In this document: in pieces, positions 1 through 12,461 of the stretch
How the letters are laid out: each line of letters opens with the position of its first letter
Position numbering within the stretch: position 1 is the first letter of the stretch
DNA from: Heterotrichella gracilis
Taxonomy: Eukaryota > Sar > Xanthophyceae > Tribonematales > Xanthonemataceae
Assembly: GCA_032358255.1 (NCBI GenBank)
Contig: JAULBX010016638.1
Coordinates: 1-64,000, forward strand
Direction of reading: 5' to 3'
Length of the DNA: 64,000 nt
The notes under the pieces: generated by a model
Told to the model about the DNA's origin: nothing
Seen by the model: the letters and a program-made list of their open reading frames with translations, nothing else
Databases searched by the model: none
Position numbers and translations under genes: made by a program

Positions 1-405
1 GCAAGGAGATGCCGTCAGATGGCCCGACGGCAGAGCAACTCAGTCAACCTATAAACTATCGTCTTCAACCAGGCCGTTCCAGCATACCGTGTAAGGATAC
101 TTCGCGCACCAACATACCGTATGCGGCCCCCTGCGGCGACGATTGCGAGCACCACAGACCTGCACAGCGCCGGCGGCTGGCTGCGGCGCGCTGTGCGAGC
201 AGGCGGACATTCCGCGCGAGCAGCCCGAGCGTCAAGTGGTAACGGGTTCTGGACCAGCATCTGAGGAAACAATCTGCCGATCTCCTCAAGTACCAACCCC
301 ACATAACCAGCTGTAGAACGTTCTTCTCGTTCCATAAACGTCGAAAACGATATTTCTTGAGCCCTTTCTGCAAACAGCAGGCCAGTGCACCCCATGTGAC
401 ATAAT
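1..405. other. Left edge, no supported gene
   Basis: Open frames on both strands here have low-complexity or cysteine/arginine-rich translations and show no recognisable domain. The region may be the upstream flank of the kinase-like gene that follows, or may contain a 5' exon of it that I cannot define. Confidence 0.4.
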
Positions 406-3350
406 GTGGATAGTTTTGAGCAAACCTGGGCACATGCAACTCTTCCACGAGCACCCAACGTGGCTTTATCTGTCTCCAGCCTTGGAAACAATATGAGATA
501 CCTTCTTGATGACAAGGCTGTTGAGGCAATAATCGATCAAGCCGTCCCCTTATTGGGGGTGCAAAGGGGGTGCAAAGTCATCTATCGCGGAGAAAGCTTC
601 TGGGTGAAGAAATGCAAGGACAAGAAGCATTTCAAGCACGAGAAGTATTGCTACAGTATAGGTGTTGACCTGCAAGGTGACGTCTTGCTGAAAGTGCACG
701 GACACAGTCAACGGGAAGTCGGAGGCAAACTCTGCTACTTCCTGGTCTTGGAAGTTGCAGGGAAGAAGCTGGAGCACCACAGTACGCTCCGCTGGTGGTG
801 GCTTTCACACACGCTTTGTTAGCTGCGTAGTGCAATGGATGGCAGGCCAAAGCGTAAAAAGCTTTGCATGCATATACCTACCCCAGTTGCTGCCCTTTGG
901 CTCTTTGCATGCGCCGCATTTTGAAGGACAAGCGTGCAACGGTGCTTACAAGGGGTGATGGGTTGTCACAGGGTGGACCTTGGAACTGGCGTACCTGGCG
1001 CTCCCCGCTGTGAAGAAGCTCCACAAAGCTGGAATTCTGCATGCCGACATCAAACCTGACCATGTGCGCAGGGCTGGGGACAGGTAATGCTTTGACTCCT
1101 TTCGCTGCTGAGTATGAGAGCAGACAGTATGTTGGTACGCTGTGTGGTTACCTGCTGCGAGCTGCCCTCCCTGTACAGATTGTGATCCACCTTGTGACCC
1201 ACTGTTGTTGCAGGATCACCCTCATGGACCTGGACCTCGCCTGGGTTGTAACCGAGGGCAAGGAGCAATACCCGCCCAATGTTGTTTTGGAACCTGAGGA
1301 GCTCAAGGATTACAATCTGAGAGTACCAAACAAGATATACTATGGGAATTACGTTGGGACAGGTAAGATTGCTGATTGGCTTTGGCTGGTAGTCTGCCTG
1401 TAGTACCCAGGATACGATGCCTGTTGTATATTGGCAGGCTGAGTATTGGCACTATGCCTGTAGTATTGGCTCAGCCTGCCTGCCTGCCTGTACCCCAGCC
1501 TGTATGTGCCAACCTTGTTGCTCTTCAGTCATTGAACCAGCGAGGTGGAAATATGCACTCAATACGCCGGGTTTGTTGTTTGCAACAATCGGAAGTTCCG
1601 TGGAGACAGGGTTGGCTGCTGCCTCGCTTTGTTTGTCAAACTATCTGGTAAGCACACTGTCCTGTGCACGCAGTGCGGTATGGCTCTTTGGGACAGCTGC
1701 AAGGGTTTGTGCCCACCCCAAGAGATGACTACGAGGGACTGTTGCAGTGCTTTGTCCAGAAGATGCGCTGCCTGCCGTGGGCTACAGAACAGTTCAATGA
1801 GAGCCTAAGTGCCCTCGGGCTGGTTTGGCAAGGCGGCAAGCAGCCACCCACTGGAACCTGGAACCAGAGGAGTGCTTCATCCACTCTGTCAAGTGCATCT
1901 ACTTGTTGGCTGGCCACCCATTGGTGGAGGCGATTGGGGAGGAGCAGGGTGCGGAGGAGCTGGCTGCCTTTCAGCTGCCAACACAGGCCACTGCCTCTGA
2001 CGACGTGCTTTTAACCCGGGAGATGTGGGAGCCCATAGCATTGGCGCTGAACAAGCTGCGCACTGCAGAGCCCGAAGCGGTGGATGACTGCTTCCTGGAG
2101 GTGGGTGCAGCGTGAGGGGTTTGTAGTTTAGGCTGAGGGAAGCACTATCATTTGGTGCGTGGCTCTATATACTGGGTCATAGTGGGCTTGGCATCTCATC
2201 TGGTCATGGGTTTGTGTGCATTTGTGACTGATAGGGTTGTTAATATATTAACCTGGATCTCCCCTGCCGCCCACGTGGTTGCCAAGGAGGCGCGTGAGGA
2301 TCACTATCAGGCATTGTGCTCGACTGCACCACTTATCACTGTGCAGGCTGCACTGCAATTGTTGAGAAAAAGCAAAGGGTTAGATTCCAGGATGGCTAGC
2401 GTATGCATGCTGTGAAGTATGGGGATTGCTTTCTGTTTGTATCATAAAGTGCTTAGGGTTAGGGTTTAGGATTATATCTTTAGGGTTTAGGGTTATATCA
2501 GATGTGTAATATCTGGTATAACCCTAAACCCTAAACGGGTTGTGGGGTGTGAGTTGGTTTCGCTTGGTTTAGTGCCCCCCCCGACTAACACTATATCACT
2601 GTACTCTTGCAGGTGCTTGCCTTGGCAAGTAGTGTTGCGAATCCCCAAGCGCACGAGTCAGACAATGCATCCACACCAGGTGACGAACGGCGATCTGTAG
2701 CGAGGGTGGGGCACAGCCAGAGTGGGCGCAGCAGCGCAGGATCTGCCTCCAAGGCTGTGCCTGTCAGCATGGGCTTTGAAGCCAGCGCAGGACAGGTCTC
2801 GCCTGCCCCCACCCCGCCAGAGGCCAGCGCAGGACAGGTCTCGCCTGCCCCCGCCCCGCCAGAGGCCAGCACGTCAAACAGCAAGCCGGGGCAGGGCAAA
2901 CGTTTGGGGCGCAAAGAGTACCGCAGGCGAAATGCGGCAAGCAAGCAAGCGAGCTCAACCAACCCAACAAGCTCAGCAAGCAAGCCCAAGGGCAGGGCAA
3001 GCCATTCAGGGCAGGGGAGCAGGAGCACAGGCGGCAGCGTCACCCAAAAGATAGGCAATGTAATCCAACAAGCTGCGGATTTGGGTGAGGAGGCAGCTCG
3101 CGTGGGCCTGGAGGCGCTGACCAAGCATCCATGGGGTCCGCCGCAAACAGAGGACCTGGTGCTTGATGAGCATACAGCCATGTTCAGGGAGGTGAGATCG
3201 GTCTCTGACATCGAGATTGATGCTGTCTGCAAGCATGCAGGGCCAGACCTGGCCAAGCTGCTAGTGGAGAGTGCAGGCAGCGGGGGATGGAGGAGTGATG
3301 ATGGCCGCTTCACCATCCACGCGGGGTGCATCCTGGACATCCAGCCTTGA
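406..3350 (+). CDS. Protein-kinase-like protein, multi-exon, possibly degenerate
   Basis: A kinase-like N-lobe may lie at 406-790 (IYRGESFWVKKCK). The exon ending near 1081 encodes the catalytic loop HADIKPDHV (H-x-D-x-K-P-x-N/H type). The next exon (about 1214-1361) carries MDLDLAW, a DLD in place of DFG. A C-lobe segment at 1664-1840 reads RDDYEGLLQCFVQKMRCLPW, like the D-D-x-E-S-L stretch of CK1/FunK1-type kinases. The frame then changes near 1840 to one read through to a donor at 2101. The following exon starts at 2613 in phase and encodes a Ser/Ala/Pro-rich tail with two copies of ASAGQVSPAP, ending at 3350. Exons between 1380 and 1660 are uncertain. Both catalytic aspartates are visible, so activity is possible, but the +/- frame break near 1840 means either a very short (~35 nt) intron, a sequencing error, or a pseudogene. 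Substrate unknown. It is convergent with OEP80. Confidence 0.5.
2455..2536. repeat. Telomere-motif inverted repeat in kinase intron
   Basis: Within the intron 2101-2612, TTTAGGG-type motifs at 2455-2497 face their complement CCCTAAACCCTAAAC at about 2520-2536. GTTTAGGGTTATA on the left pairs exactly with TATAACCCTAAAC on the right, and TCAGAT/ATCTGG extends the stem imperfectly toward a short AT-rich loop. It is a foldback of interstitial telomere-like repeats. Confidence 0.75.
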
Positions 3351-3735
3351 AGGCCTCTATGGGGCGGCGGGTGAAGGTGCATGGGCAGTTGCTCAATGTT
3401 GGCGAGCGAAGCCTGGGTGTCGCTGAGGTCAGCACCAGCCCCAATATGCTCACGGTCATGGACAAGGTATGGTGTGGAATCTTGTCCATTAGACGCCTTG
3501 TGCGTGCAGCAATACAACTACGGCTTCAAAATGGGGAGCTGATTGCTTTAGCTTCATGATATCGTGCACCCATATGGCCTGGGCGTCCAGAAATCAACTA
3601 GTGGGAAGGTAAGAGTATACTGCCATCTTATGCATGGGGTTCTCATTGCCGGCTGGGTGGCTGGGTGGGTGGCGCAGAGCTTGGTTCCTTCTCAGGTAAG
3701 CGCAGCGCACATGGGTTGTCACAGGTGCATGACTG

Positions 3736-4446
3736 ATGCAAGCAGCGCTGCGTGAGGCATTATTGAAGTATACCTTGACGCGGTATACTTATGCCACACC
3801 ATCACTTTGCCCCTCACCATTGCAACTTCTAAAATATTATCTAGATCGTACAGTGGTGAATTTGGAAGGTGAACATAAACCTGAAACAATCCGTGCCTAT
3901 CAAGGTAGCCCGCCACTCGCCCTGTCCTGCTCGTCGCGTATGCTGAGGTTGGGCTCCCCATTGCAGGCCCGCCAGATGGTATCGCACCTTCTGCACCTGG
4001 GCAAAACCCACCCCTACGACATCCTGCATGATGACGTCCGGGGCGCGGCTGTGGCTCTGCTGGTCCAAGTGCAGACCGCACAGTTCAATGCTGTCAGCGG
4101 TATTTGTGAAGCCCTCCCACCCTTGCTGCCAGCTCATCCTCTGCTGCAGACTCTGGCACTGTTCGACTACCTGCAAGTGGTGCACGTGGATGACTCCTCA
4201 CTTGGCATGAGATTGGGGCTGTCCGAGGGGAGGATGGCAGGCATTGTAAAGGAGATGAAGGATGAAACAGTGAAGTCGGTTGCGTCCCTACTTGCAGATA
4301 ATCGGGCACAGTTTGCAGTGGATCAGGCACAGCATGCGGCGGATCTCGAGGCAAAATTGACCGCTCAATTTGGCAGAATGCTTGATGAAACACTTTCTGC
4401 ATTTGCAGAGGAGATTTTAAAGATTATTGCAAACAGGGAGACCTGA
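3736..4446 (+). CDS. Unrecognised helical protein, C-terminal part
   Basis: The frame is open for 236 codons and ends in EEILKIIANRET-stop. From about 3840 it reads as ordinary protein: a hydrophobic helical stretch at 3968-4200 (YLQVVHVDDSSLGMRLG) and then a long heptad-like region at 4230-4430 (AAVDQAQHAAD, LEAKLTAQFGRMLDET) that looks like a coiled coil. The 5' end is not defined. Short coding-like pieces at 3326-3475 and 3548-3610 suggest upstream exons, so it could be the 3' part of the kinase-like gene if the stop at 3350 is avoided by splicing. No family is recognised. Confidence 0.45.
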   Translation: MQAALREALLKYTLTRYTYATPSLCPSPLQLLKYYLDRTVVNLEGEHKPETIRAYQGSPPLALSCSSRMLRLGSPLQARQMVSHLLHLGKTHPYDILHDDVRGAAVALLVQVQTAQFNAVSGICEALPPLLPAHPLLQTLALFDYLQVVHVDDSSLGMRLGLSEGRMAGIVKEMKDETVKSVASLLADNRAQFAVDQAQHAADLEAKLTAQFGRMLDETLSAFAEEILKIIANRET

Positions 4447-5466
4447 TTGGTTTTATAAGCTAGCAACCGCTTGCATGCGCAGCGATGGAATCCCGCCTGT
4501 ACCCTGTACCCATCATCACTGAACAGCTTGGTGGCTAATAGCAGCAGTCCACTTGTGCTGGGGAACAAGGATAAATTGCCAGGGTCAATTGCAACTGCAA
4601 AGACTGTGCGCTCTACTTTACATGTCGTGCAGCAAGACAAAAGCAGAAAGATGACCAGCGTGAGGGCAGTTCCCAGGTGCCAGCATGGCGGTCGCAGTAT
4701 CTGATGCCCTGGTCCATTGGCAAGTTGAATGCTTGCAACATTGCTGCCGCTGCTGCAACCATGTTTGTGTTGCTGTAAAGTGCCCTTGGCACCTGTTCCT
4801 CCTTCCTACTGAGCCGCATGCATGTGCCAGTGTGACAGTCCTTCCACTCCAGCAATGGGCCATTCCACCGCATGTGCACTGTTGCTCATGGTCGATTATC
4901 CTGGGGACCCTACATAATCTCATGATTATATTTGTGGTTATTTTCTCCGTCGCCAATCCTACAATTACATGTGCCATGAAATGCCATTGACCTCTCGGGC
5001 TCAGCTTCCACTGTTCAAAGTGGCATCGCGACGTATTAGACCATTCGATGGCTGTTGTGAGAGCACTGTTGCCTTACAATTATGCAAGGCCAACATTGGG
5101 ATGTAGCCCTTTCCATCATTTACACTTGGAGTGGAGTCTCCACTCTCAGAGTCTCAAACTCACAACGTTCCGTTAACGCGAAGTAAGTGATTTGGAAACA
5201 TTGCGGCCACACCATGCTGACGGACACACTTTTTCACAGAACTTGATGGTTCGCGATTGACTGACTGTCGTACTGTAACAATCCCCACAAAGTATTATAA
5301 TCCACTAGTGACTACCGTACAGTACGTGTCTCTTTGGGATCTTGTAAGATTGCAATGTAGGCCCTAAGGCTTGGGCTGTGGAGAATGCTCACAGACACGT
5401 CTGTACAGTGCATCAAACTGAAGTCGGAACACATATTCCCAGCTGATTTGCATCCCAGGATCCCCA
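4447..5466. other. Convergent intergenic region
   Basis: About 1 kb between the 3' ends of the kinase-region genes and OEP80. It contains short open frames without domain-like composition and no repeat family I can recognise. It presumably holds the 3' UTRs of both neighbours. Confidence 0.4.
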
Positions 5467-8400
5467 TCATCCATGTGAGCCGATCCCCAAGTGGAAGCGC
5501 TTCTGCCCCTTGTCATTGAACGCATACTCCAGGCGCAGGGGACCAACAGGCGAGTCCACTCGCACACCCACCCCATAGCCATACCCATTCCCTGGCTTGC
5601 CGCGCACCCCCGCAGGGTCCCCGATCACACTCTGAGAGCTGTCCAGGTCTGACCCGTAGTCTAAGAAAAGCGTACCCTGCGCCAGGGATGGACTGTCAGA
5701 AAAGTTGAGATGGTTGTGTGGTTCTTGTCCCTGCCCGTACGGAAGAGCGTGCTGCAGAGAGCCCCTTCTGCATGCCATCACATTTGCAAGCATGACGTTG
5801 CAACGGGCTATTGATAAATGTGCTAGCAATTGATAAATGTGTGCATTTGCCCTTTTGAGGTTGCATCCTAATGCAGCACCATGCCCGCTATCCATTTCAT
5901 GGTAACAGTCATGACTACATGATTCACGAAAAAATAACCTCCAGATGCTGCAGGTACTGACAATCATGCACACACGCCTGTCCCACTGGCACACCCAGTG
6001 CGAGTGGTACGGGAGTTGTTCCCTCCCACCCTTCCCTCCATGCCCTTCCTCACCTCCAGGGGGGCGAACATGGGTATTTGCAGCTCAGCAGTGCCCGCCA
6101 CATAATTCCTGCCGGACCCCACTCCCCCCTCGCTGTACCCCCTCACGCTGTTAGTACCCCCTATGGGGAAGGCCTCGTAGGGGGGCAGGTCACCCAGGAT
6201 CATGCCACCTGGCAAGGGAGGAGGTGATTTAAATGTACAGCAGCTGCAAAGGCATCGCCAAGCAGTGCCACAAGGGACGGCAACATAGTTACAGCAGAGT
6301 ACAGCCATAATACCCCATGGCTTATTGTCCACCCCATCACCCTTTGCCCATATGATCCGCCAATGTGCACGTCTAGGCATCACACATGCAAACCTCAAAT
6401 GCCAACTATTTGATATGCTGGTGACTCCCGCTGTGCCCTGTACCTTTGCCTGACAGCAGCAGCTTGAGCCTCTTGACGGGCAGCGTGCGCTCCGCGCGCA
6501 CCCTGAACCTGTTGAAGTTTAGCCAGTCTGGCTGCAGGGGCAGCGCCTGCTCCATGGACAGCAGCAGCTGAGAGGTGAGGTCGCTGCAGGAGGGGGAGGG
6601 AGGGTTTAGGGTTTAGGAAGGTGCGGTTGCTGCAGGAGGAGGGAGGGAGGGGTCAAGGGCAGCACCACTGGAACGTGTCACTCCAAAGGAGCCTCCTGTT
6701 TTTCATGGTAAATGTAACTAATTATTTATTCATTTTTGAACCGGTTTGTGTTTTCAATTAGCTGATATGTTTTTAAACAATTGAAAAAAGATGAATTCCA
6801 TTTTTGAAGAAAATAATGTCCACCGATGTATTCAGCTTATTGGCAAGTAATCACCGCCTGGATTTATGTCCACTGGGGAATTGGCCATGGGCTGCGGTGG
6901 GCAGGTCATCAATATGCTGCCTATTCTCTTGTGCATGCATTCAGCCACATGCCCGACATGCACCCCAAGTGCGTGCATGTGACACTGAACCCTCCAGATG
7001 CCTGCACCTCACACCACACCACCAAATGGGGGCCGCCCCACCTGTACACCGCGCGTAGCAAGGCCAGCATCATTGTGTCGCTCTCCTTGCCGCTGAAGGT
7101 CAAGGGGGACTGGTAGACGTCAGTCAGCAGGCCGCGGCCGTGCTCGTCCATGCACCGCGCGCGCTGCCAGTTGATGCCCAGGGTGCCCGTCCAGCCTGGC
7201 AAGTGGAGGGTTTAGGGGTTAGGATTATCAAACAAGAAAGTGAGCCACATACGTGCAGCTTACCTATTGATGGGAAAGGTTTGTGGGGCGGCGGTGCATT
7301 AAAAGGCAACGGCTGAGCACTGCTTGGCTAGCACCAATAGTACAAAGCGACATAATAGAGGGATCAGTGCTGGCTAGGGTGTTACAGCGCCATGTAGGGT
7401 TTCCGTTGCTGTACCTGTCGCAAGCGGTCTGCCGTACTCCAGATTCCCCACCAGCCTCCCGACCACCACGTTGCCGTCGCCACCTCCACCCCCGGTGCCA
7501 CCCCTGCTCCCACCATCCTCCCCACCCGCCGCCGCCCCCCCGCCACCAGCCGCCGGCCGCGCCGCCGGTCGGATGTCGTCCTGCGCCTTGCCGTGTATGG
7601 CGTTTCCTGACGTGCGCGTGTTCTGCAGGCTTATGCTGCGCGAGGTTCTGTAGGGGTCACTGGCCACCCAGGGATCGGTGTGGCACAGGCGGAACAGGCT
7701 GTCGATCTGCGGGTGCAGGGGGTGGGGAATGGTGAGAATATAGCACGGCAACGTCAATTGTGCAATGGCTGTGTGGCTCAGATGGGATGGGATGCCAATT
7801 GGCTCCAGTGGGAATGCGACGCCATCCCATGTGCATTGCATGTGTGCAGGTGTGCCTCTACCTGACTGCACCCATACAAATCTGTCAGGAAAAGATACAA
7901 TCTCATGGTTATTGCTCACAGAAACAATCATGAGTATGAATCCTGGCAATACTCATAGTTCTGGTCAGTAATTTTAAATTCCCCTCCTCCCCCTTCCCCC
8001 CCTCCCCCTTCACACACCCCACCTGCCTAATCCCTCCCTCTCATCCCCCACCCCTACCCCCTTCATTTCCCCCACCTGCCCAATCTCCACACTGGCCGTC
8101 AGCTTCTGGTTGAGCCCCAGCAGGTTGCGCTGCGAGTAGGAGCAGGAGCCGATGAAGCCAGGCAGGGCGCCGTCGCTGTGGCCCTGTGCGCTGATGCCGC
8201 CACCAGCTGACAGCCCACCTGTGTTGCGCTCCATGATGTTGAGGGTGAGGTCAACCTACAAGGGGGAGGAAAGGGGTGTCGAAGGCTCTAGGGTTGTGAG
8301 GAAAAACCCTAGGGAGGGTGGTGCTCCATAATGTCGAGGGCGAGGTGAGCCTGGGGGGATCAAGGGGTATTCAGGTGACAGGAGAAACCATGCACAGGTT

Positions 8401-11400
8401 TGTGCATCGCCCTCCACCGTGTCGAGAGTTGGATCCACCAGCTGCCTGCGGAAAGGAATTCTGGCGGTGGATGTCTACCCTTAGGAAGGCTTTCGTAGCG
8501 TTTGCAACCGCTCTTGCATGCAATACCCCACACAATAGCCCATTTAAGTACCAAGTAACAAGCACCCGCTCCAAGAATTACACACAGCGGCCCCAGACCC
8601 CTGCCCTATCCCCTCCACCCACCTTGGGGTTCTCTGGCGTGCTCCCCTCTGCAGGCTGTGGCTCGATGTTCACGTCCTCAAACAGGCCCATGCTGTACAC
8701 GGCGTCGATGTCGCGCTTGGCCTGGCGCATATTGTACACCTGGCAGGGGGAGGAAAGGGGTGCGTGAGGCGGTTTTGCACAGAGTTGGAGAAGGGTTTCT
8801 GCAGGTATGCTAGAAGCCCCTGATGCGAGGTGATTGCTTTTATCAGGCCTGATTGCCTGCCCTGCAATGTGCAGTGCAAGCATCATGGCTCCATGGGCAG
8901 CATGGCAGGCGGTTCCACACTCCCACCGGTGGAACGGCACCAATCACGCCTGTTTCATGTAGAGTTGGTGTGTGTGACATCATCCTAAGCTTTTACCTAA
9001 TATTTTCCTTTTCACTCCCAGCCCCACCCACCTGTCCCGGCTGCGTGCACAGCTGCCTGAGGATGACGTCTGGCCGCGTGGCGCCCTCCTCGCGCCCCTC
9101 CCCCGTCTTGCTGTCCAGGAATCGCAGGTTGAGGCGGTTCACAGCAGCCTCAGCCACACGGATCTCAGCAACCCCGTTCTTCATGTCCACATCAACAACC
9201 TGGATTGACAAAATGGTGTGGATAGCATCAGGAGAGGAGTTCTTGGCGTCGAGGATGCATGGCTGACTGCTCAGCTGGCTGTACTGCTGATAATGCGTGT
9301 AACATTAAGCAATCAACAAGTCTGCTGTGGTATATTACATATAACTGATGTGTAACAATTGATTAAAACGACAAAAAACAAAATTTGACAACAGTCACCT
9401 GCAATACTACACAGGTGGTGTGTAACGGGAATAAGGGCTCATCACCCATTACGGTAGTCCTACATGAGCATCAATCACAAACCCTGCAAGGGTTCATGGC
9501 TCTGCTCGCACCTGTCCAAACACGCCCCTGTCCTCATACCACTGGTTCAGCGCCCTCACCGCCCCGCTGAAGGTCTTGAAGTTGAGCGTCCTGCCATACT
9601 GCCCCTTGAACGCGTCCTCAACCACCCGCTGAGGGAGCACATCCGCGCCACTCACTACCAAGCCATTGAGGTCGGGGTTGGGGCTGACCTGCAGTTGCGG
9701 CACTTAAGGGTTTAGGGTTGGGGCTGACCTGTTTTTACGGCAGTACTCTTAGTAGGGTAAGTGGTTGCGGCAATGCTTTCAGCGGAGGGGTGGGCGGTGG
9801 GGTGTGGCATGGGGCCATGTGGCCCTTAGCAGGGGGAGTGGGTAGGACCTATGCACTGGCGCCACAACCTGTACATAGGGAAATAATCCCAAAGTGTATG
9901 TGTGGGTGGCCAACTTGCAAAGCTGCAATACCCCCGACTCAAACCCACTCGTACCCACTATCCACCACTTTCATCTGGCCCCTTGTGCCCACCAGACAGG
10001 GCACACCACAGCAGCAAAACCCTAAGCCACACCCCACCTGTATGGTCAGCTTCACCCCGTCAACCACCACAGCACACCAAACCCTAAGCACAGCACCAAA
10101 CCCTAAGCAGCAAAACCCTACCCAACACCCCACCTGTATGGTCAGCTTCACCCCGTGAACCACCACAGCACACCACCCTCTAAGCACAGCACCAAACTTT
10201 AAGCAGCAAAACCCTACCCAACGCCCCACCTGTATGGTCAGCTTCACCCCGTCAACCACCACAGCCCACCAAACTCTAAGCACAGCACCAAACCCTAAGA
10301 GCAAAACCCTACCCAACACCCCACCTGTATGGTCAGCTTCACCCCGTCCCGCGTGTCCACCGCCTCTGGTTGGCAGCGCTCAAAGTAGCCCATGTTGAAC
10401 ACCCGGGTCACATCCTCCTCAACCTCCTTGAGGGTGTATGCAAAGTTGGGCTTGGTGCCCAGCACTGCCTGGGCTAGGGCCTTGAGCTCACCCTCCACTC
10501 CCTTGACCTCAACCTGCAAGGGGGAGACCACACGAGGGGTGATGGGGGGGTGCTTTTGGGAAGGTTTGTGGCTGGAGCTGCACGGCAATGACTGACAACT
10601 AGGGTGACGTAGGTACATATGCCAAAAAACAAGATGTGCATGACTGGTGTGTCTCTTGCTGTCAACCACTCTTAAGTGAGCACCATTCAGGGCCATGCAA
10701 TGGTGCGGCATTTTGGTGCAAGTACGGAGAGTGAAGCCACCCTCCCAAGCACCCCTTGTGCACAGCCTTGCAGGAGGTCAGGTCCACAGGTGTGTGTCCC
10801 ACCTCGCTGATCAGTATGCGCTCGTTCAGCAGACTCTCCTCATCGACATCCCCGCCACCAGCGCCCGCTGACCCCTGGGCAGGCTTTGCACCCTTCGGCT
10901 CGCTGGTGCTTGGCTGTGGTTGCGCCTGGGAGGCCCCCTGGCCCCCTCCCCCTGCTGATGAGCTGCTGGGCTTGCCAGATGGTGTGGCATCGGCACCCTG
11001 CGCTGGCTTGTGGTGGTGGCGACCGTGCCTCTCGCTGACTTTGACGCCGTCTAGTAGGAAGACAGCTTGCGGCAGGGGTTTGGCTGAGGGCTTCTTGTCG
11101 CTCCCAGGGGTGTCAGCGTCGCACAGGTCGCCAATCACAGCTTGGTAGGAACCTAATCGGGCCAGCTTCCCAGGCAAATAGGCGTTGCCCCAGCTTGAAC
11201 CATGGCCAGCTGAGATGCTCATCAAGCAGGCGTGCGAAGGCCTGCGCCGCTGGCGCCGGGCGGTCTGGTTTTGGCCATATGCATGCATGTGCAGCATCCG
11301 CTGCACATGGCCCACACACACGGAAGCGCCATGCTGCAAGCGGTGCGCAGCGGTGCCTGCATTCTCCTGGCAGTTTTTCAGGACGCTGGCTGCTGCTGCA

Positions 11401-11447
11401 AACGCGTGCTGCGCACGCCTGGGCTGGTCGTCCATGGGCAGCTGCAT
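5467..11447 (-). CDS. OEP80: OEP80, Omp85 protein of the plastid outer envelope
   Basis: Beta-barrel assembly/insertion factor of the chloroplast outer envelope (Omp85/BAM family). Eleven exons fit GT-AG rules and close in frame at 808 aa: 10803-11447, 10325-10513, 9512-9688, 9032-9199, 8623-8739, 8076-8255, 7415-7706, 7042-7195, 6444-6583, 6054-6208, 5467-5676. The N-terminus (~215 aa) is low-complexity and plastid-leader-like. POTRA repeats follow ([10 protein letters not shown]..., [14 protein letters not shown]..., [15 protein letters not shown]..., with [20 protein letters not shown] closing the third), then the D15 barrel. The signature [19 protein letters not shown] lies in exon 10, and the end [20 protein letters not shown] matches OEP80 rather than TOC75-III. 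A Gly-rich insert sits in a barrel loop at about 7465-7560. Several of its introns contain duplicated splice junctions, described separately. The exact start codon is the least certain point. Confidence 0.9.
10033..10350 (-). repeat. Minisatellite built from an OEP80 exon-donor junction
   Basis: The last ~25 coding bases of OEP80 exon 2 plus the 5' splice site (on the plus strand, CACCTGTATGGTCAGCTTCA) occur four times, starting at 10038, 10134, 10230 and, for the genuine junction, 10325. The period is 95-96 bp. The rest of each unit is CCCTAA-rich (AAACCCTAAGCACAGCACC and similar). On the coding strand every copy repeats the peptide GVKLTIQ followed by GTGGG. Confidence 0.93.
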
Positions 11448-12461
11448 TGTGGCTAGTCACGGATGCATGATGCTCGTGAACATATAACCACGCAATGCAA
11501 ATTACCCAGCTGGCGCATGCACTGCGCTATACACCAAAAGATATGCTATGGGGTTGTGCGTTTGCACCCCGAGTAGGATGACCTTCTCTGATATAGGGCG
11601 CAAGTTGAAAGGCCCACTTCCGACACTTATTTTCATCAGGGGGTATCTTACTCAGTTGCATGCTTCATTCTTTTCAAAAAGTTAGAACCTGTTAGCTCTC
11701 GCAACATAACGACAACAGGTTTTGTTGGGTAATACGCGCTGATACTTTCGAAGGGGTTCTATATCTGTTGCACAGTATCTGCGAGGCATTGTACACATGT
11801 GTTAGCTAGGTAAGTGGACACACAGTAATGCGCATTGTGCCCCGCCTTACGCCTCTGAGGTAGTGGCTTATGGGATAAATATCGGCTATCCTAAGTGGCC
11901 TGCTACAGATATGGGTGGACAGATACTGGTGGCAGTTCGACGCATGGCTGGCACACATGTAATGCATGCATGCATGAGTGTCCACGAAGTGTCAGGTTTT
12001 GCTGGTGTCAATACGCCCCTCAAGTATGCTCTGCGTTGAATAAACGCCCGAGACCCCCACCACCTGGGGCCGCTAACCCCTTCAACCTCCATCAGCTGAC
12101 CATCGTCCCCAGTGAGGACCATACCCACCACTTACAGGCTCAGGCTGGGTGCCCACCGGGATCGAGACATGCGCTGTGACCACTGCTATGGACACCTGTC
12201 TGTCATGCAGCGCTCCATATGCACGGCTGCGTGTTGCAATGTGGCTCTGATCAAACCATGCATGCCTTGGGCACCTGGTGGTCCTTGGCTTGTCAAGGTT
12301 TACAGACTCAGTCGAAAGTTGGTTGATTCTGTCAATTTCCCTTAGGAAATAAATAAGTAACCGGAGTTCCTTGCACCAATACAGCTCGTGGTTTGCAACA
12401 CTGCTCGTCCACTGCTCACCACTTCCACAGCCAAACATAATCCATAACCGTGCCAACATTT
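11448..12461. other. Intergenic region upstream of OEP80
   Basis: About 1 kb between the OEP80 start and the stop of the RAP gene on the same strand. It should hold the OEP80 promoter and the 3' UTR of the RAP gene. It contains TGCATGCATGCATG around 11963-11976 and no recognisable coding or RNA gene. Confidence 0.4.

Noticed and set aside
2591-3517. 308-codon open frame on the minus strand
   Set aside because: It is antisense to the Ser/Ala/Pro-rich exon of the kinase-like gene, whose repeats and composition explain it.
10033-10350. CRISPR-like array
   Set aside because: Regular ~96-bp spacing without distinct spacers; the units are copies of an exon-intron junction in a nuclear gene.
5467-11447. 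TOC75-III import channel
   Set aside because: The C-terminal [20 protein letters not shown] and lack of a TOC75-type poly-Gly leader fit OEP80; TOC75-III ends differently.
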